A stretch of 64,000 bases of DNA from Pseudomonas putida. GTDB lineage: Bacteria > Pseudomonadota > Gammaproteobacteria > Pseudomonadales > Pseudomonadaceae. Every line of letters begins with the position of its first letter. Position 1 is the first letter of the stretch. The notes beneath the pieces were generated by a model. It was not told the origin of the DNA. It saw only the letters and a program-made list of their open reading frames with translations, and made no database searches. The translations under genes and the position numbers were made by a program. Shown piece after piece: positions 37,243 to 45,887 of the stretch. The stretch lies in assembly GCF_026625125.1 (NCBI RefSeq), contig NZ_CP113097.1, forward strand, positions 2,914,001 through 2,978,000, read 5' to 3'.

Positions 37243-38235
37243 ATGGCTAGAGGCGGCGTTAACCTGGTTCTTGTGCGAAAAGCCCGCGAGGCACTGCTGG
37301 CAAGAGGTCAAAACCCCAGTATCGATGCAGTACGCATTGAGCTGGGAAATACCGGCTCGAAAACGACCATTCAGCGATATTTGAAGGAGATCGAGAATCA
37401 CGATACGCAGCCAAATGCCTCGCCCTCGCGACTGAGCGATGAGCTGAGCGGACTGGTTGAGAAGCTGCTGGAGCGGCTATTGGAGGAGGGTAACGAAGCA
37501 TTGCTACATGAACGCGCCTCCTTCGAGCGAGAGCGAAAAGGTATGCGAGAAGCGCACAGTACGATTGAAGCAGAGCTCAATGCTGTGAGACAGGAAGTCG
37601 CTACGCTGCGCCAGGCGCTGGAGTCCCAAGACCAAGCGCTGCAAACGAGCCAATCTTCGCTTCAGGCCGAGCAGACTCGCAACGCACGCATCAGCCAGAG
37701 CTGCGCAGACCTGGAAGTACGCGTTCGTGAGAAGGACGAGCAGATAAAGTCGCTTGAGGACAAACACCAGCATGCGCGGGATGCACTCGAACACTACCGA
37801 ACAGCATCCCGGGAGCAGCGCGATCAGGATCAGGCCCGCCACGAGTCTCAGCTTCACCAAAAGCAGCAGGAGCTTACGCTGCTCCAGCAGACGCTTATGG
37901 TCAAACAGGATGAAGTGACGCGCCTGATCCGGGACAACGAGCGCCTCATTGGTGAAAATCGCCAGCAGCTTAAGGAAAGGGCGCAGCACAGGGATCAGAT
38001 TGAGCGCCTGAGCACAGATATTGGCATCGCCAATGCAGCAACCGCTCGCGCCGAGGGCGCGCGGGAATTGCTTCAACAGCAGGTAGCTTCGCTTGCCGCT
38101 GCCTCAGATGAATTGCGCACCAGCCTCACCGCTCTGAAGATCCGCGACAAGCAGACGGAGCAGTTGTTAGATCAGGCCAAGGCTGAAAATGAAGCGTTGC
38201 GCTCCAGACTTGCAGCAGGGGAAGCACCCCATTGA
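37243..38235 (+). CDS. KfrA-like DNA-binding coiled-coil protein
   Basis: The 330-residue protein opens with the KfrA N-terminal DNA-binding domain: LVRKAREALLARGQNPSIDA and NTGSKTTIQRYLKEIE (residues about 8-50). Almost all the rest is an alpha-helical coiled coil rich in Gln, Glu, Arg and Leu. Plasmid KfrA proteins regulate and aid partition. The chromosomal copies beside integrases probably control the island recombinase. GTAGGAG lies just upstream of the ATG. Confidence 0.85.
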   Translation: MARGGVNLVLVRKAREALLARGQNPSIDAVRIELGNTGSKTTIQRYLKEIENHDTQPNASPSRLSDELSGLVEKLLERLLEEGNEALLHERASFERERKGMREAHSTIEAELNAVRQEVATLRQALESQDQALQTSQSSLQAEQTRNARISQSCADLEVRVREKDEQIKSLEDKHQHARDALEHYRTASREQRDQDQARHESQLHQKQQELTLLQQTLMVKQDEVTRLIRDNERLIGENRQQLKERAQHRDQIERLSTDIGIANAATARAEGARELLQQQVASLAAASDELRTSLTALKIRDKQTEQLLDQAKAENEALRSRLAAGEAPH

Positions 38236-38359
38236 AGCCGCTCTACGCTAGTGTGACCGCCCGGCGCGCTGGCGCCGCTATCTTGCAAAATGCCGTCTTT
38301 GAAAACTTTAGAGTGGCTTGACTGAGTGACCTGATACAAGGTGCGAGCACGAAAGGATG

Positions 38360-38375
38360 GAGTACAAATGTACTC
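38360..38375. promoter_or_regulatory. Palindromic operator candidate (GAGTACA-type), site 3
   Basis: GAGTACAAATGTACTC lies 87 bp upstream of the preferred start of the 38462 gene. It is the exact reverse complement of the site at 23697-23712. This placement fits a promoter operator. Confidence 0.55.
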
Positions 38376-38461
38376 GTTGCGCTTCGTGCCCATACCGCGT
38401 AATTGAAAGCCCTGGGTTAAGGCGTAGGGTCTGCCTCCACTTGAACGGACAGGGGAGTGGT

Positions 38462-39133
38462 ATGTACTGGCTAGGGCCATTTGAGTACCGTAGTAAGAAA
38501 GCCTTGCTAGAGGGCTTAAAGACCTTCCTGCGCACCGCGCCAATGGGAAGGGTGAGCCATCCTGTAGCGATTCAGAAGCTTCATTTGTTGCTGGCGCTGC
38601 ACCCCGACGCCAAGCGCAAGATCGGCGCCGGCGTCGACCACTTCATGGTGGCTAGAAATGAGCTATCAGGTCGAGGGTTTCACTTGGTGCGCCTGGATGG
38701 GACTGAAGAAAGCTTCTCCTACAGGAAGTGCATTACCGGCGTCGCACAGTCGCCGCACGGCAAGGTGTGTGAAGCACTTAGATTCGCTGTCCGACCTCAA
38801 CTCGACGCATTCCGGGCGCAGCTGACCTATCCAATCGACTGCGCCATCAGCGGCGAGCCAATCGTTCATCCCAACGATCTGCATGTGGATCACGAAACGC
38901 CATTCTGGAAGCTGCTCGCCCATTTCTGCAAAGACCACCAGGTCGATCTGACACAGCTACAGACGACCGGCAGCGGCATGAAGCTGGCGCTGGTAGATTG
39001 CAGCGTTACAGATGCATTCGTGTCGTATCACTTAAAGCATGCGAAGCTCCAAGCCAGCCGCAAGGCCGCCAACCTGCTCAAAGGTGGCTCGCTTGCCGCG
39101 TCGCGCGACGCGCTCAGCAATAAAACACCTTGA
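38462..39133 (+). CDS. DUF3223/DCL-like domain protein
   Basis: The start is ATG 38462 after AGGGGAG, giving 223 residues that begin MYWLGPFEYRSKKALLEGLK. The frame extends to 38357, but that part overlaps the palindrome and reads poorly. YPIDCAISGEPIVHPNDL followed by HVDHETPFWKLLAHF resembles the DUF3223 / DCL-like family, and its Cys/His/Asp arrangement is reminiscent of HNH proteins. No function is established. It is convergent with the giant nuclease fusion gene. Confidence 0.72.
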   Translation: MYWLGPFEYRSKKALLEGLKTFLRTAPMGRVSHPVAIQKLHLLLALHPDAKRKIGAGVDHFMVARNELSGRGFHLVRLDGTEESFSYRKCITGVAQSPHGKVCEALRFAVRPQLDAFRAQLTYPIDCAISGEPIVHPNDLHVDHETPFWKLLAHFCKDHQVDLTQLQTTGSGMKLALVDCSVTDAFVSYHLKHAKLQASRKAANLLKGGSLAASRDALSNKTP

Positions 39134-39152
39134 AGCACCTAATCAAGAGCGC

Positions 39153-42100
39153 TTACCGCCAGTAGAACAGCGTCCTTGGCGAGAACGTAACCTGCGCCTC
39201 CAGGGAGGCCGGCATGCAAGGGCCCTGAGCATTGTCCTTGGCAACAGCAACGCTGCGCCTTATGAAAGTAAAATAGCTCTCAGTGACGCCCTGGTGCTGC
39301 AGTTGACGAAACGCTTGAAGCGCTTTTGTTTCCCACTCCCCAGGACAGTGCACATGCCTGAATAGCGGTTCCAGCAGAAGCTCGATCAGCTTCAAAAGTA
39401 CGCTGAACGTACAGCGAACGCTGGTGAACATTTTGCAAATGAAGTCGATGACCGTCGACGCTGCGGAGTCAAAGATTAAATTCGGATCTGCGAGGTAGCG
39501 CCTAAGGCTGTTGATGCCCACATTCGCGAAAGGCAACCCTTGATCCATCATCGCGACAAGGTCGTCAGGGCGGATCGCAATGAAGCTGCGCCGCGCAATA
39601 ACCATCTTGACGAGTGCACATGACGCCTCAACGGGCCTCAGGCCACCCTTATTTGTGACTGCCGTAAGAAGCATCTGCACAGTGGCGGATGGTATGTCGT
39701 GCATTTGAGCGATCTGAAGCAGGCGCCCATCAAGAGAGATGAGGCTGGCCTGATACTCTAGGCACAGCGACAGAGCCGCACGACCCTCAGCACTTAGAAT
39801 TTTGTTGAATCGCTGAAGCGGAAGGCCGGGGTCGTGTGACCCGTACGCCGGGACAACGGTGCAGTAGTTCGAAATCGCCATATCAATGGCGCCCAGGAAA
39901 CCCTCACTCTGGTCGATCGGCGGCTCATCTTCATACACCACATTCTCCTGGCCAACCTCCAAGAGCCCCACGCCGCCGCCTAAGAACGCAGAGACCTCGA
40001 TTTTGGCATCCAGTGCCTGCCGCGATACGGCGCTGATATAGACCTTGGGCAAATGCTCAAGAATGTCCAACAACCCAAGGGTTGCGAGCTCAGCCAGTAT
40101 CGAGAGATCGACCACCCAGATCCGGTCATCGAGCGAGAACGTTGGTTTGTTATCGGCGTCGTCATCTTCAATCGACACGTCCAGGCAAGGAGCATCACTG
40201 GGCCAATCGCGAACCATGTCGATGATATCTCGCCCCATCTGCTTCGCCAGTAGGGCCAAAGGTACCGGTTTCTGTGCATACAGCGCGTAAAGCGCTGCCG
40301 TGCGAGCCTGATACAGATTGTGTTGCTCTTGAAGACGCGTGAAATCCATCTCGCCATTGGCATCTAGCGGGAATTTCAACGAAACGAGCGTTTTGCCCGG
40401 GACAATGGATTCCGAAAGCAGCGCTTTTGAGAGGTCGAACAAGCGGCGGTGCAGGGTGATGATCCGCTTCACTTCGAACACCTGAGCATTAAAGATGTCG
40501 TGCAAAGTGATGCTTTCGCCGACGGCTAGCCCCATCAACGTCTGAGCAAAATCATCTTGAGGAGATAGGAACTCCGCAGCGCCAGGCGCAAAGGCACCTG
40601 CCTCAGCATCGATCGAGATGTATCGGATCACTCCCTGCGCATCGGCAAGCTCTACTGAGGTGCCAGGTGCGACGACTGCAGGCTCCTGCTGAAAGACGTC
40701 GGATCCCTCGCGCAACATCAGCACCATTTTTACGTGCGTCTCAGCTGCCTGCGAATTGCCTGGATTGGCGCGAATCGCAGCGCAAACCCGATTCAATCCA
40801 CGCTCGATATGACCGTACCGCAGTTCAATGTTGGCCAGGAGCAGCAAGTCTTCCACTGCGCCCTCGAGGCAGGCGGGCATCGAGGAGATGATCACATTCA
40901 GATCTGCGGCGCCCTCACACGCGACCACCCGGATAACCTTGATCCATTCGCTGGCGCTTTGCGGAGACAGGGATAGCTGGTGCTCAACAATAGGGCGCAT
41001 TCGCCCCCAGTCTCCAGCGTTGCCGTAGAGGAAAAGCGCCAATTCACGTGCCTTGGCGGAGTCACACCAGGCGATGGGCATGGCATCGAGCAGATCACGG
41101 GCCTTTGCATGTCGACTTGTTCGAATGTAGCAGTACAGCAATTCATCATGCAGCTCCGTGTATATATCGAACGGCAGCAGCCTTTCTAGAAGCTGAGCGC
41201 CAATGTCGAAACGTTCGGCATGCAGCATCACGCGCGCGCCCATCGCGATTTCGTGGGGATCAGTACTGTCAGGAGCAAGCTTGGCCACCTGATCTTCTAC
41301 AGCCTTCGCTACGACCTTATCCTGCGCATACGCTCGTGCAACAAACTGCAGGTCGACAAGTGATGATGTGCTGCGCACTGATAGTCCTGCGTCCTCCAAC
41401 TCTTTTTGCACAATGACCAGCTCACCCTTATCGAGCAATTGATCCCAGTGGAGGTGCTGAAGCCTTCTGGACACATGGCAAATGACATCGGACTCCGGAC
41501 GCCGTGCTGCTTCATCACGAACTCGCTGCAGTAGATCTGCCCGTGACAGTAGGACGCATGCATGCCCGAAGCGAAGTAGTGAGTCGTCTGGCAAGGTACC
41601 GATCGACTCCCCGAAGCGGGCAATCAAGTCGCTCCATCTGTTCAAGTCGCAGAGTGCTTCGACTTCAAAGCGGATCAGGCCTGCCTTTTCGTAGACGCCC
41701 TTCAGCTTGGCTTGGTGCAGCAGCTCTAATGCGGCCTCCGTGCGCTCCAGCAAAATCATCCCGTAAGCCAGGTGTGCGATGATCTCCCCCAACGTTTTCG
41801 GGCTCTGGCACGTCCAAAACGAACCCGTTCGAATCTCGTCGCGGGCCATTGTTTCCGTCAAAAGCTGCACATGTTCCGCTTCTAATGCCCTGCAATTCAC
41901 CCGAACCGCGTTCAGCGTCACCAATCGCAACACGAAGCGCAGATAGCTTTCGAAGATGAAAATTGAACTGTCTTCTTGCTCTAGCGCAATGCGGTTGACT
42001 CGAACCGCGCTCTCGTCGTCGTCGAAGGCCGCATGCGAGCTGGCCACGAGTTGCCAGGCGAGCGCCTTATCTGCGAATGCATCAGGGATCTCGTCTTCAC

Positions 42101-43565
42101 CCACGCGCTCGCCGGCGATGATTCTGGCGTTCGTGAGAGCTACCCACACCGCGAAAGACTCGGGGAATCGAACCATCAGCGCTTGACCGGCCTCAACAGC
42201 GGCCTTTATGTCGCCCCGGATGATGCGGCTACGCACCGACGCCACTGCGATCCGATCATCAGAGTCGCAAAGACTGGCTGCGGTATCAAAGTCCTTCGCG
42301 GCCAGCTCATCATCATCCCTATGCCACAGCGATAAGCCATGAAGCAGGTACCAGCGAGCCTTTTGGTGGTCGTCGAAATCCTCCAACTCAGGCTGCAGGA
42401 GATCCAACTGATTCAGGCACTCCTGATAGCGATGCTCCTTTTGCATCTGAGTGATGCGGTCGAGCTGGCGAGTTACCAACGAGTTGGTAGAGGTCGAATG
42501 AGCGCCGGGGAGGGCCTCAGTCATCGAGGCTCCCTGTGGTGTCACTGCCGAGGCGAAAAACGGTTGCAGTAGCTGCGCCAGAGGCAGCAGATGGCCGTGA
42601 GCTTCAGGACTCAAGGGCAGGGCGCTGTTCGGCTGAGCAGACACGTGGTGGTTCACGCCACCAGGCCTGGCACTCTGTAGATCGTGCAGCGCCCGCATGA
42701 GCTCACGCGTTTCCTTGAACTCTGCACCAAGCTCGCCCAAGTGACGCTCAGCGCTCTCCTGGGTGATCTGGCCGGCAGTGCTATTGAGCTCCACGCACGC
42801 TGCCTGCAGTAATGCCCATACCTCAGCGCTCTTGCGATTAGGCAAGCGTTGACTGATCAGCTGTTTCTGGGTCGCGACTGCCTGGGTATGGTCGGAATCG
42901 AGGTCGTGCGACATGAACCTGAGATGCAAGAGAAACAGATGGAGCTCCTCAGCGTCCACTGGCGATCCTTTTTGGAGCTCGACAGCATTTCGCAGCGCTC
43001 CGTAGGCTTTACGGTTGCTGTCGTTACTAAACCCCTCCTCAAAAACCCGGACGATCCAGTCTGCCGCGGCTTCCGAGGCCATTGCGAACCGAACGACCTC
43101 GACTACACCTTGCATCTGTGAATGGCACGAGCTGTTGAAGACAATCTGGCACTCATCCAGTCCGCGCTGGAAATCAGGCTTGCTGAAATCCTCCCAGGCT
43201 AGGCCAACGGATTCATTGAATTGCGCGTTATCACCAGGTTTGAGTGACCGCTTCATCTGCAAGCGATGCTTGGCTGTCTGGCCGGTTTTCGGGTTCATCA
43301 GGTCGATGATGAGGTCATCGGTGTTGTGGCCGAATACTCGCCCTTGAAAGACCATGCGCGTGATGTAGAAGCCGGCGGGGGCACCTGGGCACTCGAGGCC
43401 CAGACACATCGATAGAAGGCGAACCGCCTGTACACGTAACTGGAACGCATCGCCTCTGCCACCCGAGGAGACCGGGCTCGACACGTTTTTACGGCGCCCC
43501 TTGGCTTGTGTCTTCTGTGCACTGGCAGCTTCCCTTGCGGGCTGTTTCCTTGGAGCCTTGGCCAT
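39153..43565 (-). CDS. Giant fusion: nuclease-like domain, TPR repeats, GreAB-C-like domain, PIN domain
   Basis: From ATG 43565 (MAKAPRKQ) the protein is 1470 residues. Residues about 40-140 look like a Cap4/DUF4297-type PD-(D/E)xK domain: NTDDLIIDLMNP then KHRLQMKRSL. The middle 900 residues are helical TPR-like repeats (e.g. YLLHGLSLWHRDDDELAAKD). A GreA/B C-terminal-like segment follows (FAQTLMGLAVGESITLHDIF). The end is PIN-like: WVVDLSILAELATLGLLDIL, SAEGRAALSLCLE and ASLISLDGRLLQIA, with the expected acidic residues. Pfam has a PIN family tied to TPR-GreABC (from memory). The frame stays open to GTG 43766 across a 21-bp repeat, so a longer start is possible. Confidence 0.72.
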   Translation of the reverse strand: MAKAPRKQPAREAASAQKTQAKGRRKNVSSPVSSGGRGDAFQLRVQAVRLLSMCLGLECPGAPAGFYITRMVFQGRVFGHNTDDLIIDLMNPKTGQTAKHRLQMKRSLKPGDNAQFNESVGLAWEDFSKPDFQRGLDECQIVFNSSCHSQMQGVVEVVRFAMASEAAADWIVRVFEEGFSNDSNRKAYGALRNAVELQKGSPVDAEELHLFLLHLRFMSHDLDSDHTQAVATQKQLISQRLPNRKSAEVWALLQAACVELNSTAGQITQESAERHLGELGAEFKETRELMRALHDLQSARPGGVNHHVSAQPNSALPLSPEAHGHLLPLAQLLQPFFASAVTPQGASMTEALPGAHSTSTNSLVTRQLDRITQMQKEHRYQECLNQLDLLQPELEDFDDHQKARWYLLHGLSLWHRDDDELAAKDFDTAASLCDSDDRIAVASVRSRIIRGDIKAAVEAGQALMVRFPESFAVWVALTNARIIAGERVGEDEIPDAFADKALAWQLVASSHAAFDDDESAVRVNRIALEQEDSSIFIFESYLRFVLRLVTLNAVRVNCRALEAEHVQLLTETMARDEIRTGSFWTCQSPKTLGEIIAHLAYGMILLERTEAALELLHQAKLKGVYEKAGLIRFEVEALCDLNRWSDLIARFGESIGTLPDDSLLRFGHACVLLSRADLLQRVRDEAARRPESDVICHVSRRLQHLHWDQLLDKGELVIVQKELEDAGLSVRSTSSLVDLQFVARAYAQDKVVAKAVEDQVAKLAPDSTDPHEIAMGARVMLHAERFDIGAQLLERLLPFDIYTELHDELLYCYIRTSRHAKARDLLDAMPIAWCDSAKARELALFLYGNAGDWGRMRPIVEHQLSLSPQSASEWIKVIRVVACEGAADLNVIISSMPACLEGAVEDLLLLANIELRYGHIERGLNRVCAAIRANPGNSQAAETHVKMVLMLREGSDVFQQEPAVVAPGTSVELADAQGVIRYISIDAEAGAFAPGAAEFLSPQDDFAQTLMGLAVGESITLHDIFNAQVFEVKRIITLHRRLFDLSKALLSESIVPGKTLVSLKFPLDANGEMDFTRLQEQHNLYQARTAALYALYAQKPVPLALLAKQMGRDIIDMVRDWPSDAPCLDVSIEDDDADNKPTFSLDDRIWVVDLSILAELATLGLLDILEHLPKVYISAVSRQALDAKIEVSAFLGGGVGLLEVGQENVVYEDEPPIDQSEGFLGAIDMAISNYCTVVPAYGSHDPGLPLQRFNKILSAEGRAALSLCLEYQASLISLDGRLLQIAQMHDIPSATVQMLLTAVTNKGGLRPVEASCALVKMVIARRSFIAIRPDDLVAMMDQGLPFANVGINSLRRYLADPNLIFDSAASTVIDFICKMFTSVRCTFSVLLKLIELLLEPLFRHVHCPGEWETKALQAFRQLQHQGVTESYFTFIRRSVAVAKDNAQGPCMPASLEAQVTFSPRTLFYWR

Positions 43566-43616
43566 ACCTGGTTCGCGACAATGAGGGTGGTGGCATTTTA
43601 ACGGCCCGCGCGCGGG

Positions 43617-43721
43617 TTGCGTAGCTTGGTTGCAGTGTTGCGTAGCTTGATTGCATTGTTGGGTAGCTTGGCTGCTGTGCTGGGTTGCTTGGCTGCAGTG
43701 CTGGGTAGGTAGGTTGCAGTT
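43617..43721. repeat. Five 21-bp tandem repeats upstream of the giant fusion gene
   Basis: Five imperfect units of exactly 21 bp, consensus TTGGGTAGCTTGGTTGCAGTG with one to several changes each, start at 43617, 43638, 43659, 43680 and 43701. Unit length is a multiple of three and the minus frame is open, encoding a heptapeptide like QATQHCN. If translation starts at 43565 they lie in the 5' leader instead. Confidence 0.85.
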
Positions 43722-44021
43722 TTGACAGGGGATGTTCACCACGTTTCGTACTGACGCTTCGTTCACCGAACAGCAGCCTGATCCATACCTAGGGTTACTG
43801 GCGAGCGCGAATCTACATAGCGATGAGCGCTACGCTGAATGTGGATACGCGCTCAACCACTCAACCACTCTAGGCCAGGTTTGCGAGGTTCCAAACGATA
43901 TCGTATAGTCAAATGAGTGGAACTTATAGGGATGGCGTGGTTGGATGGAACCGGTTCGTTGCGCAGACTAGGGCGCTCACGATCTAGCGACTGTTTGCCT
44001 GCACGCGCCCTTGGAGCAGCA

Positions 44022-44213
44022 ATGAATTTTGAGGAGATGATTCGACACCAAGCCGAGCAGGTGCTTGGTAGCAAAGCCAAAGCCGACGTTTGGTTGACTC
44101 ACCCACGGGTCGAATTCGGTGGTTTAACAGCTCTGAAGTATGTACGCAATGAGGCTGAATATCTGAAGGTGAAGGCTTTGCTCGACCGGATTGATCACGG
44201 GTATGGCTGCTGA
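44022..44213 (+). CDS. MbcA/ParS-like (DUF2384) toxin-binding mini-protein
   Basis: The start is ATG 44022 with GGAG six bases upstream, giving 63 residues. The sequence from DVWLTHPRVEFGGL through VRNEAEYLKVKALLDRIDHGY is the C-terminal domain of Xre/ParS/MbcA antitoxins, which bind RES-type toxins. The N-terminal HTH is missing and no RES toxin lies beside it. It may be a remnant or a short antitoxin. Confidence 0.7.
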   Translation: MNFEEMIRHQAEQVLGSKAKADVWLTHPRVEFGGLTALKYVRNEAEYLKVKALLDRIDHGYGC

Positions 44214-44294
44214 TGGAAACGATGCTTTCGGGCTATTTGATCCGCTGGGCTCAGAGCCACGCGATGATCCACCATGAGGTAACACTTCCACGGA

Positions 44295-45092
44295 TTGAAA
44301 AATTCGCAGACGAGACCAGCCGACGTGCCTAATGATCCAATTATTGAGTCTGCCCTTGTTACGCTTTCTCACGAGCAAGACAGGGCTAGAAGCCATGACT
44401 GGGCCCGATTTTGCTTGCGGCATCGGGGAATCGAAGAAGCCTTCGATATTGGCTGCACCCATGCTGAGCTTCTCCAAGTTGATGGGGTTACGCAAATTCG
44501 AGTAGCGGTCAGTTTCACTGGCGGCAAGCAAATGCGTTGTACGCTGTTTTTCGTACGTCCGGGCGTGGCCGATCCTCTCCCTGTAACATTTTCCCAGAGC
44601 AAGACTATCGCGGATTTGAGGGGAGGGCATTGCTTGCTGGTGCCTATATCTGAGGATATGGAATGGACTGACAATGTGTGGCCCAGGTCACTGCAGGAGC
44701 TAGAAGGGCTCATTTCTGATTCCACCGGGTGCCCCCGCTTCTTTGAGAATTGGGTTGATGAGAAAAGCCGCGAATCCAATAAATTGCTGATGGTAGTGGC
44801 CGTTAGAAGCGATTGTTGCTATGGGTACCTGTTAGGTTCACCAAAAATTGCAGGGTACACTGAGACTCGGGTAGTCCCTGTTTTCTTTGATCGTATTGGT
44901 GTGCTGGCACTAGACTTCCCCGTGCCGTTTGAGCTGGCAGTCAGTAGCAAAAATCTCGAGGCGCTTCTCAAGCATGCGCGTAGCTTCCTGCCTCATTCTG
45001 GAGACGCCCAGGAAGATATCCGTTTGCGCCAAGCCCTTAATGAGCTGGCTGATGCCTTGGAAAAGGGTGCTAGCCAATCTCGGCAGGTTTGA
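44295..45092 (+). CDS. Stand-alone protein homologous to the middle domain of Cap2
   Basis: The 265-residue protein has no E1 or E2 motif, yet its centre aligns with the linker domain of Cap2 (19007-20746). WARFCLRH matches WLRFCSIRH, LRGGHCLLVPISEDMEW matches LARGCALFVPLPDGSLW, and CCYGYLLGSP matches VCYGYLISPS, followed in both by R-V-x-P-x-x-x-x-R. Such a domain without catalytic partners may bind E1/E2 components or be left from a decayed locus. The start is uncertain: TTG 44295 is given, GTG 44325 is possible. Confidence 0.7.
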   Translation: MKNSQTRPADVPNDPIIESALVTLSHEQDRARSHDWARFCLRHRGIEEAFDIGCTHAELLQVDGVTQIRVAVSFTGGKQMRCTLFFVRPGVADPLPVTFSQSKTIADLRGGHCLLVPISEDMEWTDNVWPRSLQELEGLISDSTGCPRFFENWVDEKSRESNKLLMVVAVRSDCCYGYLLGSPKIAGYTETRVVPVFFDRIGVLALDFPVPFELAVSSKNLEALLKHARSFLPHSGDAQEDIRLRQALNELADALEKGASQSRQV

Positions 45093-45287
45093 GATCTGCG
45101 CGGTTTATTCGTGTTGCCGAGAAGATAGCCTCTAACGCACTTGGAGACACAACGAGGCGCGATTGTGTTGTCCGAGCCCGGTAAATGTTTCTAACCTGTA
45201 ATGGGTCAATATCAATCGTCATGCGGTTGTACAGGCGCAAGCTCCACAGTATCCTGAAATAGAATAATAATAAAAAGGAGCGCCCAA

Positions 45288-45737
45288 ATGCCCGAGTTTA
45301 AAATCCTCATCGAAGTTATCGGTGACAGGCTGAATGTTCGGCATACCATAGAGAAACGCGACACTGAAGAGCTCTCCAAATTTCAGGCCTTAGGTCTTCT
45401 TTATCACATGATTGATTCAGTCACTCAGCTCGATGCGGGGCTCGAACATTCAGCCGTAGTGGTTGCCCGAGAAATTTTTAGCAGGGAAGGGTGGGAGGAC
45501 GATGTCATAGACCTGGTGCTCGGAGCTCAGACCTGGGAAGACCGGATGATCGCGGCATGGAACGCTGTGGACGAGGATGCCAGGAAGGCGGCGCTCTCGT
45601 TGGATTACCAGTCCTTCCAGAACTATTGGCCTAGTCTGGATTTCTGCCAACCGGGGTGGGACGTTGCGGTAAATTCAAGCTCTGTCTCGGCGGCCCGCCG
45701 GGAAAGCCAGAAAGCCACCGGAACTACATTACACTAG
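45288..45737 (+). CDS. Uncharacterised protein (149 aa)
   Basis: AAGGAG precedes the ATG at a good distance, and a TAGAATAAT box lies just before it. The acidic soluble protein has an N-terminal beta-alpha pattern (FKILIEVIGDRLNVRHTIEK) and a helical middle. No family recognised. It sits between the Cap2-like orphan and the coupled two-gene cassette. Confidence 0.6.
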   Translation: MPEFKILIEVIGDRLNVRHTIEKRDTEELSKFQALGLLYHMIDSVTQLDAGLEHSAVVVAREIFSREGWEDDVIDLVLGAQTWEDRMIAAWNAVDEDARKAALSLDYQSFQNYWPSLDFCQPGWDVAVNSSSVSAARRESQKATGTTLH

Positions 45738-45887
45738 TGAACCTTGAGCCTGTGTCGTTAAATGAGGCGGTTGGCCACCATTGGAGGCTTGGGTAAGCAA
45801 ACCGGGAGCCGCCCGGGATGAGCGCATCGATCAATCCCCGGGCAGCCTATAGGGACTATGAGCCCATATCGCAGGAGATGAAGGCTG

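Noticed and set aside
37243..38235. Evidence of an integrated plasmid from the KfrA-like gene
   Set aside because: No replication or partition genes lie nearby; KfrA-like proteins beside integrases are common in chromosomal islands.
43617..43721. CRISPR-like array
   Set aside because: Units are contiguous 21-bp tandem repeats with no unique spacers, and no cas genes are present.
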